DNA from: Nocardioides sp. Soil774
GTDB taxonomy: Bacteria > Actinomycetota > Actinomycetes > Propionibacteriales > Nocardioidaceae
DNA: 64,000 nucleotides
Reading direction: 5' to 3'
NCBI RefSeq assembly: GCF_001428125.1
Contig: NZ_LMSM01000008.1
Coordinates: 1-64,000, forward strand
In this document: positions 53,313 to 61,633 of the stretch, piece after piece
Layout: the number at the start of each line of letters is the position of its first letter
Numbering within the stretch: the stretch's first letter is position 1
Notes under the pieces: generated by a model
Told to the model about the DNA's origin: nothing
What the model saw: only the letters and a program-made list of their open reading frames with translations
The model's database searches: none
Translations under genes and position numbers: made by a program

Positions 53313-54590
53313 ATGCCTCTTCCCCCTCGCCGAATCCCCCGCCGCACCCCCAGCCGACTCCCCCGCCTCGCCCGGCCGGTCGCCCCGAAGCTCGCCCACC
53401 AGATCGCCGCTGACGACGTACGCCGACCGCTCTGGCGCCACCCCGCGACGATCGCGGCGGCCGCGCTCGCGCTCACCCTCGGCGCCGTGCCGTTCCTGCC
53501 CGACGGCGACGACACCGGCTCCCTCGCGCCCACCGCCGAGTCGACCGGGACGCCCGGCGCGGTCGGCCGCGGCGAGCTCACGCCCGAGATGCAGCGCGAG
53601 ATCGACCGCGTGCTGGCCGAGGGCGGCGCGCTCGACCGCGCGCAGGGGCGCACGGCGCTGGCGCGGGCGTCGGTGCGGTGCGCGACCTTCGAGGGCCAGC
53701 GCTACTGCCTCGGATTCGGCTGGACCAACCAGACGGCCGAGGCCCTCGCGGCGCGCCTCGAGACGCGCCCGTCCTTCAAGCGCGTCGAGCGCACCGGCGA
53801 CCTCGACGCCGACGGCCTGCTCGCCCGCGCCGCGGGACGCACGTCGACCGCGCGCACCGAGGCCGAGCGTGCCGAGCTCACGATGGCCGCCCGGTCGGTC
53901 GGCAAGGTCTGGATGCTGCGCCACGAGATCCAGGGCGTCGAGCTGCCCGCCGACTTCGCCGCCAAGCACCCCGAGGTCACCGCTGACCCCGCCGTGACCG
54001 CGCGTGGCGGCTTCGGGGACACGTATCCAGAGACGTTCGCGATCATGGACGAGTCGCAGGTGCAGTCGCAGAACCAGACCTACTGGTGCGGGCCCACGGC
54101 CATGCAGGCCATCGGCTGGGGCAGCGACCAGAAGCGCCGCAACCAGTCCTACTGGGCCCGGCGCCTCGGCACGACCACCGCCGGGACGGCGATCACCGAC
54201 ATGGTCCGCGTGGTCAACAACAAGACCACCTACGACGACGAGACCCACGCGGGCCCCTACGTCGTGCTCGACATCAGCGACTTCACCTTCAAGCAGTGGT
54301 ACCGCCTGATGATGCGCCACATCCACGACTACCAGGCGCCCGTGGTGCTCCACCCCGTGCTGCTCAAGCAGTACTACCCCTACCTCGACGACGACGCCAG
54401 CGGGCACTTCCAGGTCGGCCGCGGCTTCGACCAGGACCCCGACAGCAACCCCAAGCTCGGCTACTTCGAGCCGTGGGACCAGTCGCGCTTCGACCCCAGC
54501 GAGCCCGCGATCGGCCGCGTGCAGTGGCGCAACGCCTACAAGGCCTACCGCGCCAACCTCGACCACTTCCAGCACAACGTCGGGGTCTGA
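53313..54590 (+). CDS. C39-like cysteine peptidase-domain protein with N-terminal anchor
   Basis: A 425-residue protein starting MPLPPRRIPRRTPS at 53313; a longer start lacks support. The basic N-terminus is followed by one hydrophobic segment (about residues 46-62), a signal anchor. The C-terminal domain has Q-N-Q-T-Y-W-C-G-P-T-A-M (Cys259) and S-G-H-F-Q-V-G (His365), the Cys/His pair of peptidase C39-like domains. It probably acts outside the membrane on peptides. It is followed immediately by a lipoprotein gene (1 base gap), so the two may work together at the surface. Confidence 0.75.
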   Translation: MPLPPRRIPRRTPSRLPRLARPVAPKLAHQIAADDVRRPLWRHPATIAAAALALTLGAVPFLPDGDDTGSLAPTAESTGTPGAVGRGELTPEMQREIDRVLAEGGALDRAQGRTALARASVRCATFEGQRYCLGFGWTNQTAEALAARLETRPSFKRVERTGDLDADGLLARAAGRTSTARTEAERAELTMAARSVGKVWMLRHEIQGVELPADFAAKHPEVTADPAVTARGGFGDTYPETFAIMDESQVQSQNQTYWCGPTAMQAIGWGSDQKRRNQSYWARRLGTTTAGTAITDMVRVVNNKTTYDDETHAGPYVVLDISDFTFKQWYRLMMRHIHDYQAPVVLHPVLLKQYYPYLDDDASGHFQVGRGFDQDPDSNPKLGYFEPWDQSRFDPSEPAIGRVQWRNAYKAYRANLDHFQHNVGV

Positions 54591-54591
54591 C

Positions 54592-55719
54592 GTGCCGGTG
54601 CGTACGACGCTCGCGCTGGCGCTGCTGCTCGTCCTGACGGGCTGCGGGAGCAACCCGTCGGACCCTGACCCGGGCGCCGGGCCGAGCTCCCCCAGCAGCC
54701 CGAGCACCCCCAGCACCCCGAGCAGCCCGACGAGCAGCGACTCCGCGCCCACTGGCGGCGCCGCCGAGGACCCCGCGCCCGTCGAGCCGACCGAGGCGCT
54801 GCTCGAGTGGAACGACACCGGCGTCCTCCCGGACACCCACTACGTCAAGGGCCCGCAGTGGGAGGCGCTGTCCGACGCGGCCGACACCCGCGTCGACCTC
54901 ACGGCGGACGGCGAGCACGTGGGCCTGAAGGCCGGCAGCGGGCGCACGATCTCCGAGGTGCTGATGAGCACCGACTGGGCGGTCGTGGTCGCGCAGGACA
55001 AGGCGGAGACCGCGCCGAGCCGCGTCGTCGCCGTCGACCTCGCGAGCGGCGAGCAGCAGGACGTGGTCTCCCCCGAGGCGGCGAGCGGCGGCTCGTGGGC
55101 CCTCACCGCCGGCGACCTCTACTACCCGACGTACGGCGACGGCGGGGCCTACTGCCTGGCCACCGCGGCGCTGGCCGACAGCAACGGCGAGGACGGCTGG
55201 TGCGCCCCCGAGGGTTCGGGGTTCTCCGGCCTCACCGCGAGCGAGAACGGCGTCGGGGTCATGACCTTCGACGACGCCCGGCCGGTCGCGTGCCGCACCG
55301 TCAACCTCCTCGACGGCAGTGGCGTGCCCCAGCCGCTCGAGGGGCCGCAGGAGTGCACGGCGTGGGACGTCGCGGCGACCGCCGACGGGGCCGTCTGGTC
55401 GGAGGTCCCGAAGCCGCGGCGCCAGGAGGAGGCACACTTCCTCGCCTCGGCCGACGGCGCCTTCTTCGACCTCGGCCCCGGCACCACCGGCACCGCGCTG
55501 CCCTGCGGCGACTCGGTGTTCTTCGTCCGCGACCCGCAGGGGCCGCAGGACCCCGCGCGGCTGATGCGCTGGACACCCGAGCACACGCTCGAGGTGGCCT
55601 ACGAGTCGCGCTCGCTCGGCAACGCGTTCCTCGGCGAGCCGGTGTGCGGTGGCGGCGTGGTCACCCTCACGTCGTTCGGGGAGGAGGGCGACGAGCAGGT
55701 CTGGGCTAGCGTCTCCTGA
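54592..55719 (+). CDS. Lipoprotein, beta-propeller-like
   Basis: A 375-residue protein from GTG 54592. The lipobox L-V-L-T-G-C (Cys18) marks it as membrane-anchored on the outside. A Ser/Pro/Thr linker of 40 residues follows. The rest has repeated strand blocks (D-W-A-V-V-V-A-Q; S-W-A-L-T-A-G-D-L-Y-Y; D-S-V-F-F-V-R) typical of a beta-propeller. No catalytic residues recognised. It is in one message with the C39-like gene (1-base gap) and DUF2461 (1-base gap). Confidence 0.8.
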   Translation: MPVRTTLALALLLVLTGCGSNPSDPDPGAGPSSPSSPSTPSTPSSPTSSDSAPTGGAAEDPAPVEPTEALLEWNDTGVLPDTHYVKGPQWEALSDAADTRVDLTADGEHVGLKAGSGRTISEVLMSTDWAVVVAQDKAETAPSRVVAVDLASGEQQDVVSPEAASGGSWALTAGDLYYPTYGDGGAYCLATAALADSNGEDGWCAPEGSGFSGLTASENGVGVMTFDDARPVACRTVNLLDGSGVPQPLEGPQECTAWDVAATADGAVWSEVPKPRRQEEAHFLASADGAFFDLGPGTTGTALPCGDSVFFVRDPQGPQDPARLMRWTPEHTLEVAYESRSLGNAFLGEPVCGGGVVTLTSFGEEGDEQVWASVS

Positions 55720-55720
55720 C

Positions 55721-56347
55721 GTGAGCTTCACCGGATTCCCCGTCGCCGCGCTCGACTTCTACGACGACCTCGAGATGGACAACACGAAGTCCTTCTGGGA
55801 GTCGCACAAGCACGTGTGGAAGGAGTCGGTCGAGGCGCCGATGAAGGCGCTGATGGCCGCGCTCGAGCCGGATTTCGGGCCCGCGAAGGTGTTCCGTCCC
55901 TACCGCGACGTGCGCTTCGCCAAGGACAAGACGCCCTACAAGACCCACCAGGGCGCGTTCGTCGCCGCGGGCCCGCGGACGGGGTGGTACTTCGAGATCT
56001 CACCGCGCGGCACACGCGTCGGCGCCGGGTTCTACGACGCCGACGGCCCCCAGCTGGCGAGCATCCGCGAGGCGATGGCCGACGACAGGACGGGCCCCGC
56101 GCTCGACCGTTTGCTGAAGCGCCTCGAGAAGGACGGCTTCGAGGTCGGCGGCGAGCAGCTCAAGACCTCGCCGCGCGGCTACGACGCCAACCACCCGCGC
56201 ATCCACCTGCTGCGCCGCAAGCAGCTCTTCGTCGGCCGCTCCTACGGCTTCGACGCCGACGCCATCGACGCCGGCCTGGTCGACCGGGTGCGCGCGGACT
56301 GGAAGGCGCTGCGACCCCTCGTCAGCTGGCTGCGCGCCACCGACTGA
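55721..56347 (+). CDS. DUF2461-family protein
   Basis: A 208-residue protein starting at GTG 55721 (V-S-F-T-G-F-P), one base after the lipoprotein stop. The DUF2461 hallmarks are visible: F-Y-x-D-L-x-x-N-[NT]-K-x-F-W, F-R-P-Y-R-D-V-R-F-A-K-D-K-T-P-Y-K-T, and L-K-T-S-P-R-G-Y-D. The function is unknown; the conserved basic and aromatic residues suggest binding of an acidic ligand. No signal peptide, so it is cytoplasmic despite its two exported neighbours. Confidence 0.92.
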   Translation: MSFTGFPVAALDFYDDLEMDNTKSFWESHKHVWKESVEAPMKALMAALEPDFGPAKVFRPYRDVRFAKDKTPYKTHQGAFVAAGPRTGWYFEISPRGTRVGAGFYDADGPQLASIREAMADDRTGPALDRLLKRLEKDGFEVGGEQLKTSPRGYDANHPRIHLLRRKQLFVGRSYGFDADAIDAGLVDRVRADWKALRPLVSWLRATD

Positions 56348-56420
56348 GGCACTCCCACAGTTCCGGTCGCGGTCGGGCTGCGTTCACGCACCCGTCGTAC
56401 GACGCCGCCACGCTCGCGCC

Positions 56421-56957
56421 ATGGCCAAGAGACTGTTCCTGCTCCACGTGGGCCCCGATCCCGTCGACCTGCGCGCCATGACCGCGACCCTGGCCCACGG
56501 CGACGTCGCCGTCCCGGACGTGGCCGCGGACGTGCTCGTCCACGCCGGCATCGAGATCCGGCGCAGCCACAAGGCCGCCGGGCTCAAGCGCAAGCAGGTC
56601 GAGGGCTCGTGGGCGAAGGTCTGCCGCCGGGCCCGCAAGGCGAAGGCCGACTGCTTCGTCAGCGTGCCGGCGTTCTTCGACGCCACTTCCGAGCAGGTGG
56701 CGCTGGCCCTCGACGGCCTCGCCGGCTCGAAGGTGGTGCTGGTCGTGACGAGCGGCTTCGACGTGGAGCCGCCGGCCGCCTGGTTGGCAGAGGTCCGGCA
56801 GGACCGCGTGCACGTGCTGCCCTCGCACCTGTCCGACGAGCAGCTCGCCGCCCAGGTCGCCCGCATCGCGCTGATGGAGGAGGAGCGACGCCTCGACAAG
56901 CGACTGGCCAAGGTCTCCGGGCGCCGCCGTCAGGTGGACCGCGGCCTGGCCGCGTGA
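56421..56957 (+). CDS. Hypothetical protein, possible degenerate sulfotransferase-like relative
   Basis: A 178-residue protein. R-L-F-L-L-H-V-G-P-D-P-V opens like the L-H-[IV]-G-x-P-K-x-G-T loop of actinobacterial sulfotransferase-like proteins, but the P-K-S/T-G-T residues that hold the phosphate of PAPS are absent. The middle (A-G-I-E-I-R-R-S-H-K-A-A-G-L) and V-V-L-V-V-T-S-G resemble the same group. If so it has lost catalysis. The C-terminus is a basic helical tail. Relationship is a low-confidence recollection; the reading frame itself is well supported. Confidence 0.6.
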   Translation: MAKRLFLLHVGPDPVDLRAMTATLAHGDVAVPDVAADVLVHAGIEIRRSHKAAGLKRKQVEGSWAKVCRRARKAKADCFVSVPAFFDATSEQVALALDGLAGSKVVLVVTSGFDVEPPAAWLAEVRQDRVHVLPSHLSDEQLAAQVARIALMEEERRLDKRLAKVSGRRRQVDRGLAA

Positions 56958-56961
56958 CGGC

Positions 56962-57420
56962 TCAGTGGGGCTGCCAGGCGTCGTCGTCCTCGGTGAGGGC
57001 GGCGACTCCCTGGGGAAGGGTGCCGTCGGCGAGGTCCTGGATGGTGACCTGCTCGAAGACCATGCGCAGCGAGTGGCGCGCGGCGATCCACACGTGCTGC
57101 AGCACCTGCGCCGAGTCGTCGTACTCGACCGCCTCCGGTCGCAGGCCGTAGACCGAGACCAGCGGCCCGTCGACCGCGCGGATCACGTCGGCCACCGTCA
57201 CCGACTCCGGCTTGCGCGCGAAGCGCCACCCGCCGGACTGGCCGCGCTGGGACACCACGATGTCTGCGCGGCGCAGGTCGGCGAGGATGGCCTGGAGGAA
57301 CCCGTGCGGGATGCCCTGGGCCTTGCCGAGCTGCTCGGCGCTGACGGCCGTGCCGTCGGTGCGCACCGCGATCTCGATCAGGGCCCGGAGGGCGTAGTCG
57401 GCTTTGGCGGAGACGCGCAT
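56962..57420 (-). CDS. Rrf2-family transcriptional regulator
   Basis: A 152-residue protein: MRVSAKADYALRALIEIA and the helix G-I-P-H-G-F-L-Q-A-I-L-A-D-L-R are the Rrf2 winged-helix signature. It has no cysteine, so it cannot bind an Fe-S cluster like IscR/NsrR; it is closer to the CymR/CysR type. The upstream bases contain TTGTCTGACAA (57430-57440, minus strand), and a related TTTGTC box lies in front of the TauE/SafE gene just upstream. It probably represses that transporter and itself. Converges on the preceding gene. Confidence 0.9.
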   Translation of the reverse strand: MRVSAKADYALRALIEIAVRTDGTAVSAEQLGKAQGIPHGFLQAILADLRRADIVVSQRGQSGGWRFARKPESVTVADVIRAVDGPLVSVYGLRPEAVEYDDSAQVLQHVWIAARHSLRMVFEQVTIQDLADGTLPQGVAALTEDDDAWQPH

Positions 57421-57429
57421 GGGCCCAGT

Positions 57430-57440
57430 TTGTCAGACAA
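57430..57440. promoter_or_regulatory. Candidate Rrf2 operator TTGTC-A-GACAA
   Basis: A perfect 11-base palindrome 10 bases upstream of the Rrf2 ATG. The surrounding GTTTGTCAG (57428-57436) recurs at 58437-58445 in front of the TauE/SafE gene. Suggests shared autoregulation. Confidence 0.45.
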
Positions 57441-57477
57441 GTCGACCCACACACTCGAGCTTGGGCTCCGGGCGCGC

Positions 57478-58383
57478 TCAGACCGCGGCGGTCTGCAGCT
57501 CCGCGTCGTGCTCGGGCGCGGTCGCACGCGCGAGGCGCTCCTGCCTGACCGCCCACACGATGCCCGCGATCCAGAGGACGAACACGACGGCCGCGGTGGC
57601 CGCGACACCGACCCCGGGCACCCCCATGGCCTCGAGGAGGGTCTTGGAGTTCGTCAGGATGATCAGGCCGCCGGCAGCCGTGCCGAGGACCCGGGCCGCG
57701 AGGTGCTTGACCAGCCAGGCCGCGACCGGGGCGGCCACGACACCACCGGCGAGCAGCGCGCCGGCGTAGCCCCAGTTGATGCCCGCGGCGCCGAGGCCGA
57801 CGAGGAAGCCGAGCGAGCCGCCGACGGCGACGACGAACTCCGAGGTGTCGATCGAGCCCACGACCTTGCGCGGCTCGAGGCGACCGCTGGAGAGCAGCGA
57901 GGTGGTGCCGACCGGCCCCCAGCCGCCGCCACCGACGGCGTCCAGCGTGCCCGCCACGAGGCCCATCGGCGCGAGGAAGGCCGCCGACGGGTGGCCCTTG
58001 AAGGTCGGGCGGGCGCCGCCGAGGCGCAGGAAGCGGTAGACGACGTAGAAGCCGAGGCTCAGCAGGATCACGGCCACGACCGGCTTGGCGACGGCGGCGT
58101 CGAGGTTGGAGAGCAGGGTCGCGCCGAGGAAGGCGCCGACGAAGCCGGGCACCGCGAGGATCGAGACGGTGCGCCAGTCGACGTTGCCGAGCTTGTGGTG
58201 GGAGAAGCCGGAGACCAGCGACGTGCCGATCTCGGAGAAGTGCACCGCGGCGGACGCGGCAGCGGGGGCCACGCCCACGGCCAGCAGCAGGGTCGACGAC
58301 GTCACGCCGTAGGCCATGCCCAGGGATCCGTCGATGAGCTGGGCCAGGAGGCCCACGAAGCCGAGAACGATGAGCTTGCGCAC
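57478..58383 (-). CDS. TauE/SafE-family sulfite/organosulfonate exporter-like permease
   Basis: A 301-residue membrane protein from GTG 58383 (purine-rich GGAAGGGGG upstream). About 8 helices. The family repeats are visible: G-F-V-G-L-L-A-Q-L-I-D-G-S-L-G-M, and G-G-G-G-W-G-P-V-G-T-T-S-L-L. Members move sulfite, sulfoacetate or related anions. With an Rrf2/CymR-like regulator beside it, a role in sulfur metabolism is likely, though inferred. A long 5' leader (about 60-90 bases) separates it from a promoter-like TTGTCT-N17-TACTCT (58479-58451, minus). Confidence 0.87.
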   Translation of the reverse strand: MRKLIVLGFVGLLAQLIDGSLGMAYGVTSSTLLLAVGVAPAAASAAVHFSEIGTSLVSGFSHHKLGNVDWRTVSILAVPGFVGAFLGATLLSNLDAAVAKPVVAVILLSLGFYVVYRFLRLGGARPTFKGHPSAAFLAPMGLVAGTLDAVGGGGWGPVGTTSLLSSGRLEPRKVVGSIDTSEFVVAVGGSLGFLVGLGAAGINWGYAGALLAGGVVAAPVAAWLVKHLAARVLGTAAGGLIILTNSKTLLEAMGVPGVGVAATAAVVFVLWIAGIVWAVRQERLARATAPEHDAELQTAAV

Positions 58384-58690
58384 GATCGCCAAGCCCCCTT
58401 CCGCGTCCGGTCGACGGCGTACGTCGAGCGAGTGATGTTTGTCAGGTGAAAGAGTAGACATACATGAGGTGATAGACAAAACCGACATGGGTGGCGGCGT
58501 GTCCGGCGACGAGTTCCACGGGCCCGGGCCCAGGCCCGGATCCAGACCGGATCCACGCGTGTGAGCCGCGACATCCGGCGTTCGTGTTGCGTCACGCGGC
58601 CCGGCGAGGCATCATTTTGTTACTGGCGAGTAGCGCACTGCGCTCGCACCCCGGAACCGCACCCCACACGCGACCTGACAGGTGGAATCC
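58384..58690. other. Divergent promoter region between TauE/SafE and acyl-CoA dehydrogenase
   Basis: No gene fits here. On the minus strand, a -35 TTGTCT (58474-58479) and -10 TACTCT (58451-58456) with 17-base spacing could drive the permease, flanked by TTTGTC/GACAAA half-sites (58438-58443, 58475-58480). On the plus strand the GTTAC-type palindrome at 58619 precedes the dehydrogenase. The middle (58520-58560) is GC-rich and unstructured apart from CCCGGGCCCAGG. Confidence 0.6.
58619..58634. promoter_or_regulatory. GTTAC-type palindrome upstream of the acyl-CoA dehydrogenase
   Basis: GTTACTGGCGAGTAGC has 6-base arms matching at 5 of 6 positions around GGCG. It matches 12 of 16 bases of GTTACCTGCGGGTAGG in front of etfD. 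It lies 57 bases upstream of the dehydrogenase start and after an AT-richer stretch (ATCATTTTG) that may be the -10. Confidence 0.55.
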
Positions 58691-60565
58691 GTGAGCCACT
58701 ACAAGACCAATCTCCGCGACATCGAGTTCAACCTCTTCGAGGTGCTCGGCCGTGACGAGGTGCTCGGCACCGGTCCCTTCGGTGACGTCGACGGCGAGAG
58801 CGCCCGCGAGATCCTGCGCGAGGTCGAGCGCCTCTCCCGCGAGGACCTCGCCAGCTCCTACGAGGACAGCGACCGCAACCCGCCGGTCTTCGACCCCGCC
58901 ACGCACACCGCCCCCGTGCCCGAGTCGTTCAAGGCCTCCTACCAGGCCTGGATGGACTCGGAGTTCTGGCGCCTGCAGGTCTTCGAGGAGATGGGCGGCA
59001 CGCCCGCGCCGTCCTCGCTGATCTGGGCGATCGGCGAGATGGTGCTCGGCGCCAACGCCCCGGTGTGGATGTACGCCGCCGGGCCGGCGTTCGCCAACGT
59101 CGTGCACCGCAACGGCAACGACCGCGACAAGGCCGTCGCCCAGTTCATGGTCGACCGCCAGTGGGGCTGCACCATGGTCCTCACCGAGCCCGACGCGGGC
59201 TCCGACGTCGGCGCGGGCCGCACCAAGGCCACCCCCAACGAGGACGGCTCGTGGAACATCACGGGCGTCAAGCGCTTCATCACCAGCGCGACGCACGACA
59301 TGAGCGAGAACATCATGCACCTCGTGCTCGCGCGCCCCGAGGGCGTCGAGGGCGTCGGCGGCCCGGGCACCAAGGGCCTCTCGCTCTTCTGGATGCCCGA
59401 GCACCACTTCGACCTCGAGACCGGCGAGCTGACCGGCGAGCGCAACGGCGTCTACGTCACCAACGTCGAGCACAAGATGGGCATCAAGGTCTCCAACACC
59501 TGCGAGGTCACCTTCGGCGACCCGCAGGTCGGCGGCGGCGAGGCCGCGAAGGGCTGGCTCCTCGGCGAGGTCCACGACGGCATCGCCCAGATGTTCCAGG
59601 TCATCGAGAACGCCCGCATGATGGTCGGCACGAAGGCCATCGCGACGCTCTCCACCGGCTACCTCAACGCGCTCGACTACGCCAAGGAGCGCGTGCAGGG
59701 CGCCGACCTCACCCAGGCCGCCGACAAGACGGCCCCGCGCGTGACGATCACCCACCACCCCGACGTACGCCGCTCGCTGATGACGCAGAAGTCGTTCGCC
59801 GAGGCGATGCGCGCGCTGGTGCTCTACACCGCCACCTGGCAGGACCAGGTGATGATCGCCGAGCACGCGGGCACCGCCGACTCCGACGAGGCGCGCCTGG
59901 CCGCGGCCGTCAACGACCTGCTCCTGCCGATCGTCAAGGGCTACGGGTCCGAGCGCTCGTGGGTGCTCCTGGGCACCGAGTCGCTGCAGACCTACGGCGG
60001 CTCGGGCTTCCTGCAGGAGTACCCGATCGAGCAGTACGTCCGCGACGCCAAGATCGACACCCTCTACGAGGGCACGACCGCGATCCAGGGCCAGGACTTC
60101 TTCTTCCGCAAGATCGTCAAGGACCAGGGCCGTGCCCTGGGCCACCTGGCGAAGGAGATCGAGGGCTTCATCGCCTCCGAGGCCGGCAACGGCCGGCTGA
60201 AGAACGAGCGCGCCCTGCTCGCCACCGCGCTCGAGGACGCCAACGCGATCGTCGGCCACATGATCAACGACCTGATGTCGTCGCAGGACGACCTGCGCAA
60301 CATCTACAAGGTGGGGCTCAACACCTCCCGCCTGCTGATGGTGCTCGGCGACGTCGTGTGCGCCTGGCTGCTGCTGCGCCAGGCCGACGTCGCGCTGGGC
60401 AAGCTCGCCGGCGACGTGTCGGGCAAGGACCAGGCGTTCTACGAGGGCAAGGTGCAGGCCGCGCAGTTCTTCGCGCAGACCAACCTGCCCAAGATCAGCG
60501 CCGAGCGAGCCATCGCCGAGGCCACCACCCTCGACCTGATGGACCTCGACGAGGCGGCCTTCTGA
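58691..60565 (+). CDS. Acyl-CoA dehydrogenase (FadE5-like)
   Basis: A 624-residue FAD enzyme that makes the alpha-beta double bond in acyl-CoA and passes electrons to ETF. Start GTG 58691 gives [16 protein letters not shown], the conserved opening of long (about 600-residue) mycobacterial FadE5-type enzymes. [12 protein letters not shown] and [10 protein letters not shown] are the FAD/substrate motifs; the catalytic base is the Glu of [11 protein letters not shown]-terminal extension completes the family length. Probably co-regulated with etfD through the GTTAC-type site. A long palindrome follows. Confidence 0.93.
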   Translation: MSHYKTNLRDIEFNLFEVLGRDEVLGTGPFGDVDGESAREILREVERLSREDLASSYEDSDRNPPVFDPATHTAPVPESFKASYQAWMDSEFWRLQVFEEMGGTPAPSSLIWAIGEMVLGANAPVWMYAAGPAFANVVHRNGNDRDKAVAQFMVDRQWGCTMVLTEPDAGSDVGAGRTKATPNEDGSWNITGVKRFITSATHDMSENIMHLVLARPEGVEGVGGPGTKGLSLFWMPEHHFDLETGELTGERNGVYVTNVEHKMGIKVSNTCEVTFGDPQVGGGEAAKGWLLGEVHDGIAQMFQVIENARMMVGTKAIATLSTGYLNALDYAKERVQGADLTQAADKTAPRVTITHHPDVRRSLMTQKSFAEAMRALVLYTATWQDQVMIAEHAGTADSDEARLAAAVNDLLLPIVKGYGSERSWVLLGTESLQTYGGSGFLQEYPIEQYVRDAKIDTLYEGTTAIQGQDFFFRKIVKDQGRALGHLAKEIEGFIASEAGNGRLKNERALLATALEDANAIVGHMINDLMSSQDDLRNIYKVGLNTSRLLMVLGDVVCAWLLLRQADVALGKLAGDVSGKDQAFYEGKVQAAQFFAQTNLPKISAERAIAEATTLDLMDLDEAAF

Positions 60566-60589
60566 GCCTCGGCCTCTGACAGCACCAGC

Positions 60590-60623
60590 CAGGAAAGTCC
60601 CCGGATATCCGGGGACTTTCCTG
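60590..60623. repeat. CCCCGGATATCCGGGG palindrome, copy 3 (34-bp perfect palindrome)
   Basis: The shared 16-base core (60599-60614) is extended symmetrically to 34 perfect bases ending CAGGAAAGT/ACTTTCCTG. It lies 25 bases after the acyl-CoA dehydrogenase stop and could serve as its terminator in RNA form. It is the longest of the three copies. Confidence 0.88.
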
Positions 60624-60680
60624 CTTTGCGCCCGAGATCTGGGGGGCGAAGCGGGAGACTCGGGTACAAAGCCCGACCGA

Positions 60681-60710
60681 TGACAGGTGTCACGCCGAGG
60701 TCATGACCTC
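60681..60710. promoter_or_regulatory. Paired palindromes upstream of the ABC/two-component operon
   Basis: TGACAGGTGTCA (60681-60692) and GAGGTCATGACCTC (60697-60710, perfect) lie 42-71 bases upstream of the ATPase start. Paired palindromes of the GTCATGAC type are common binding sites of NarL/DesR-type response regulators encoded in the same operon. Here the response regulator is the fourth gene, so self-activation is plausible. Confidence 0.5.
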
Positions 60711-60751
60711 TGCCCCCTGTGCCGGGCCGCGCGTACGACGAGGCTGGAGGC

Positions 60752-61633
60752 GTGAGCGAGAGACATCCCCCTGCCATCCGGGCCACCGGCCTCCGCAAGA
60801 CCTTCCGGTCGACCGACGGGAGCACGGTGGTCGCGGTCGACGGCGTCGACCTGTGCGTCCAGCCCGGCGAGATCGTGGCCTTCCTCGGCCCCAACGGTGC
60901 CGGCAAGACCACCACCGTCGACCTGCTGCTCGGCCTGACCCGGCCCGACTCCGGGACCGTCGAGGTCTACGGCGGCACGCCGCGGCAGGCGGTGGCCGCG
61001 GGCCGCGTCTCCGCGGTGATGCAGACCGGTGGCCTGCTGCCGGACTTCACCGTCGAGGAGACCGTGCGCGCGATCGCCGCGACGCACGGGCGTACGGACC
61101 GGGTGGCAACGGTCATCGAGCGCGCCGGGCTGTCCGCGATCGCCGGCCGGCGCGTGCAGGCCTGCTCGGGCGGTGAGCAGCAGCGCCTCAAGTTCGCGCT
61201 CGCCCTCGTGCCCGACCCCGACCTGCTCATCCTCGACGAGCCGACCGCAGGGATGGACGTGGCCACCCGCCAGCACTTCTGGGACACCATGCGCGCCGAC
61301 GCCGCGCAGGGCCGCACGATCGTCTTCGCGACCCACTACCTCGCCGAGGCCGACGAGTTCGCCCAGCGCACGGTGCTCATCGCCCGCGGCCGCATCGTCG
61401 CCGACGGCCCGACCGCCGACGTCCGCGCGTCCTTCGGCGGGCGCACCGTGTCGTTCCGGCCCCCGCCCGACGTCGTACGACCCGACGGGCTCGACCCGGC
61501 CTGGCTGGACCGCGTCGAGCAGGCCCTCGTGCCCCTGGGCGTCGACGGGCTCGAGGTGTCGAGCGCCAGTCTCGAGGCGGCCTTCCTCGCCCTGACCACC
61601 CCCGCCGACGAGCTGGCCGGAGCATCGCGATGA
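60752..61633 (+). CDS. ABC transporter ATP-binding protein
   Basis: A 293-residue ATPase starting at GTG 60752. Walker A G-P-N-G-A-G-K-T-T-T, Q-loop V-M-Q-T-G-G-L-L, signature C-S-G-G-E-Q-Q-R (a variant of LSGGQ), Walker B L-L-I-L-D-E-P-T-A-G-M-D and switch His in F-A-T-H-Y are all present. It powers an ABC-2-type exporter (DrrA/NodI-like) with the next gene, to which it is coupled by ATGA. The substrate is probably an antibiotic, lipid or similar compound that the sensor kinase downstream responds to; not provable here. Confidence 0.94.
   Translation: MSERHPPAIRATGLRKTFRSTDGSTVVAVDGVDLCVQPGEIVAFLGPNGAGKTTTVDLLLGLTRPDSGTVEVYGGTPRQAVAAGRVSAVMQTGGLLPDFTVEETVRAIAATHGRTDRVATVIERAGLSAIAGRRVQACSGGEQQRLKFALALVPDPDLLILDEPTAGMDVATRQHFWDTMRADAAQGRTIVFATHYLAEADEFAQRTVLIARGRIVADGPTADVRASFGGRTVSFRPPPDVVRPDGLDPAWLDRVEQALVPLGVDGLEVSSASLEAAFLALTTPADELAGASR

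Noticed and set aside
52862..53413. Open frame with internal repeats across tRNA-Gly and its copies
   Set aside because: The repeat of V-D-V-A-S-S-S-L-V-I-R-S is only the translated tRNA 3' sequence. No ribosome site, and it starts inside the tRNA.
58540..58560. GGATCC repeats upstream of the acyl-CoA dehydrogenase as hut operators
   Set aside because: CCGGATCCAGACCGGATCC lacks the GTCT arm and centre spacing; it looks like a chance GC-rich repeat.
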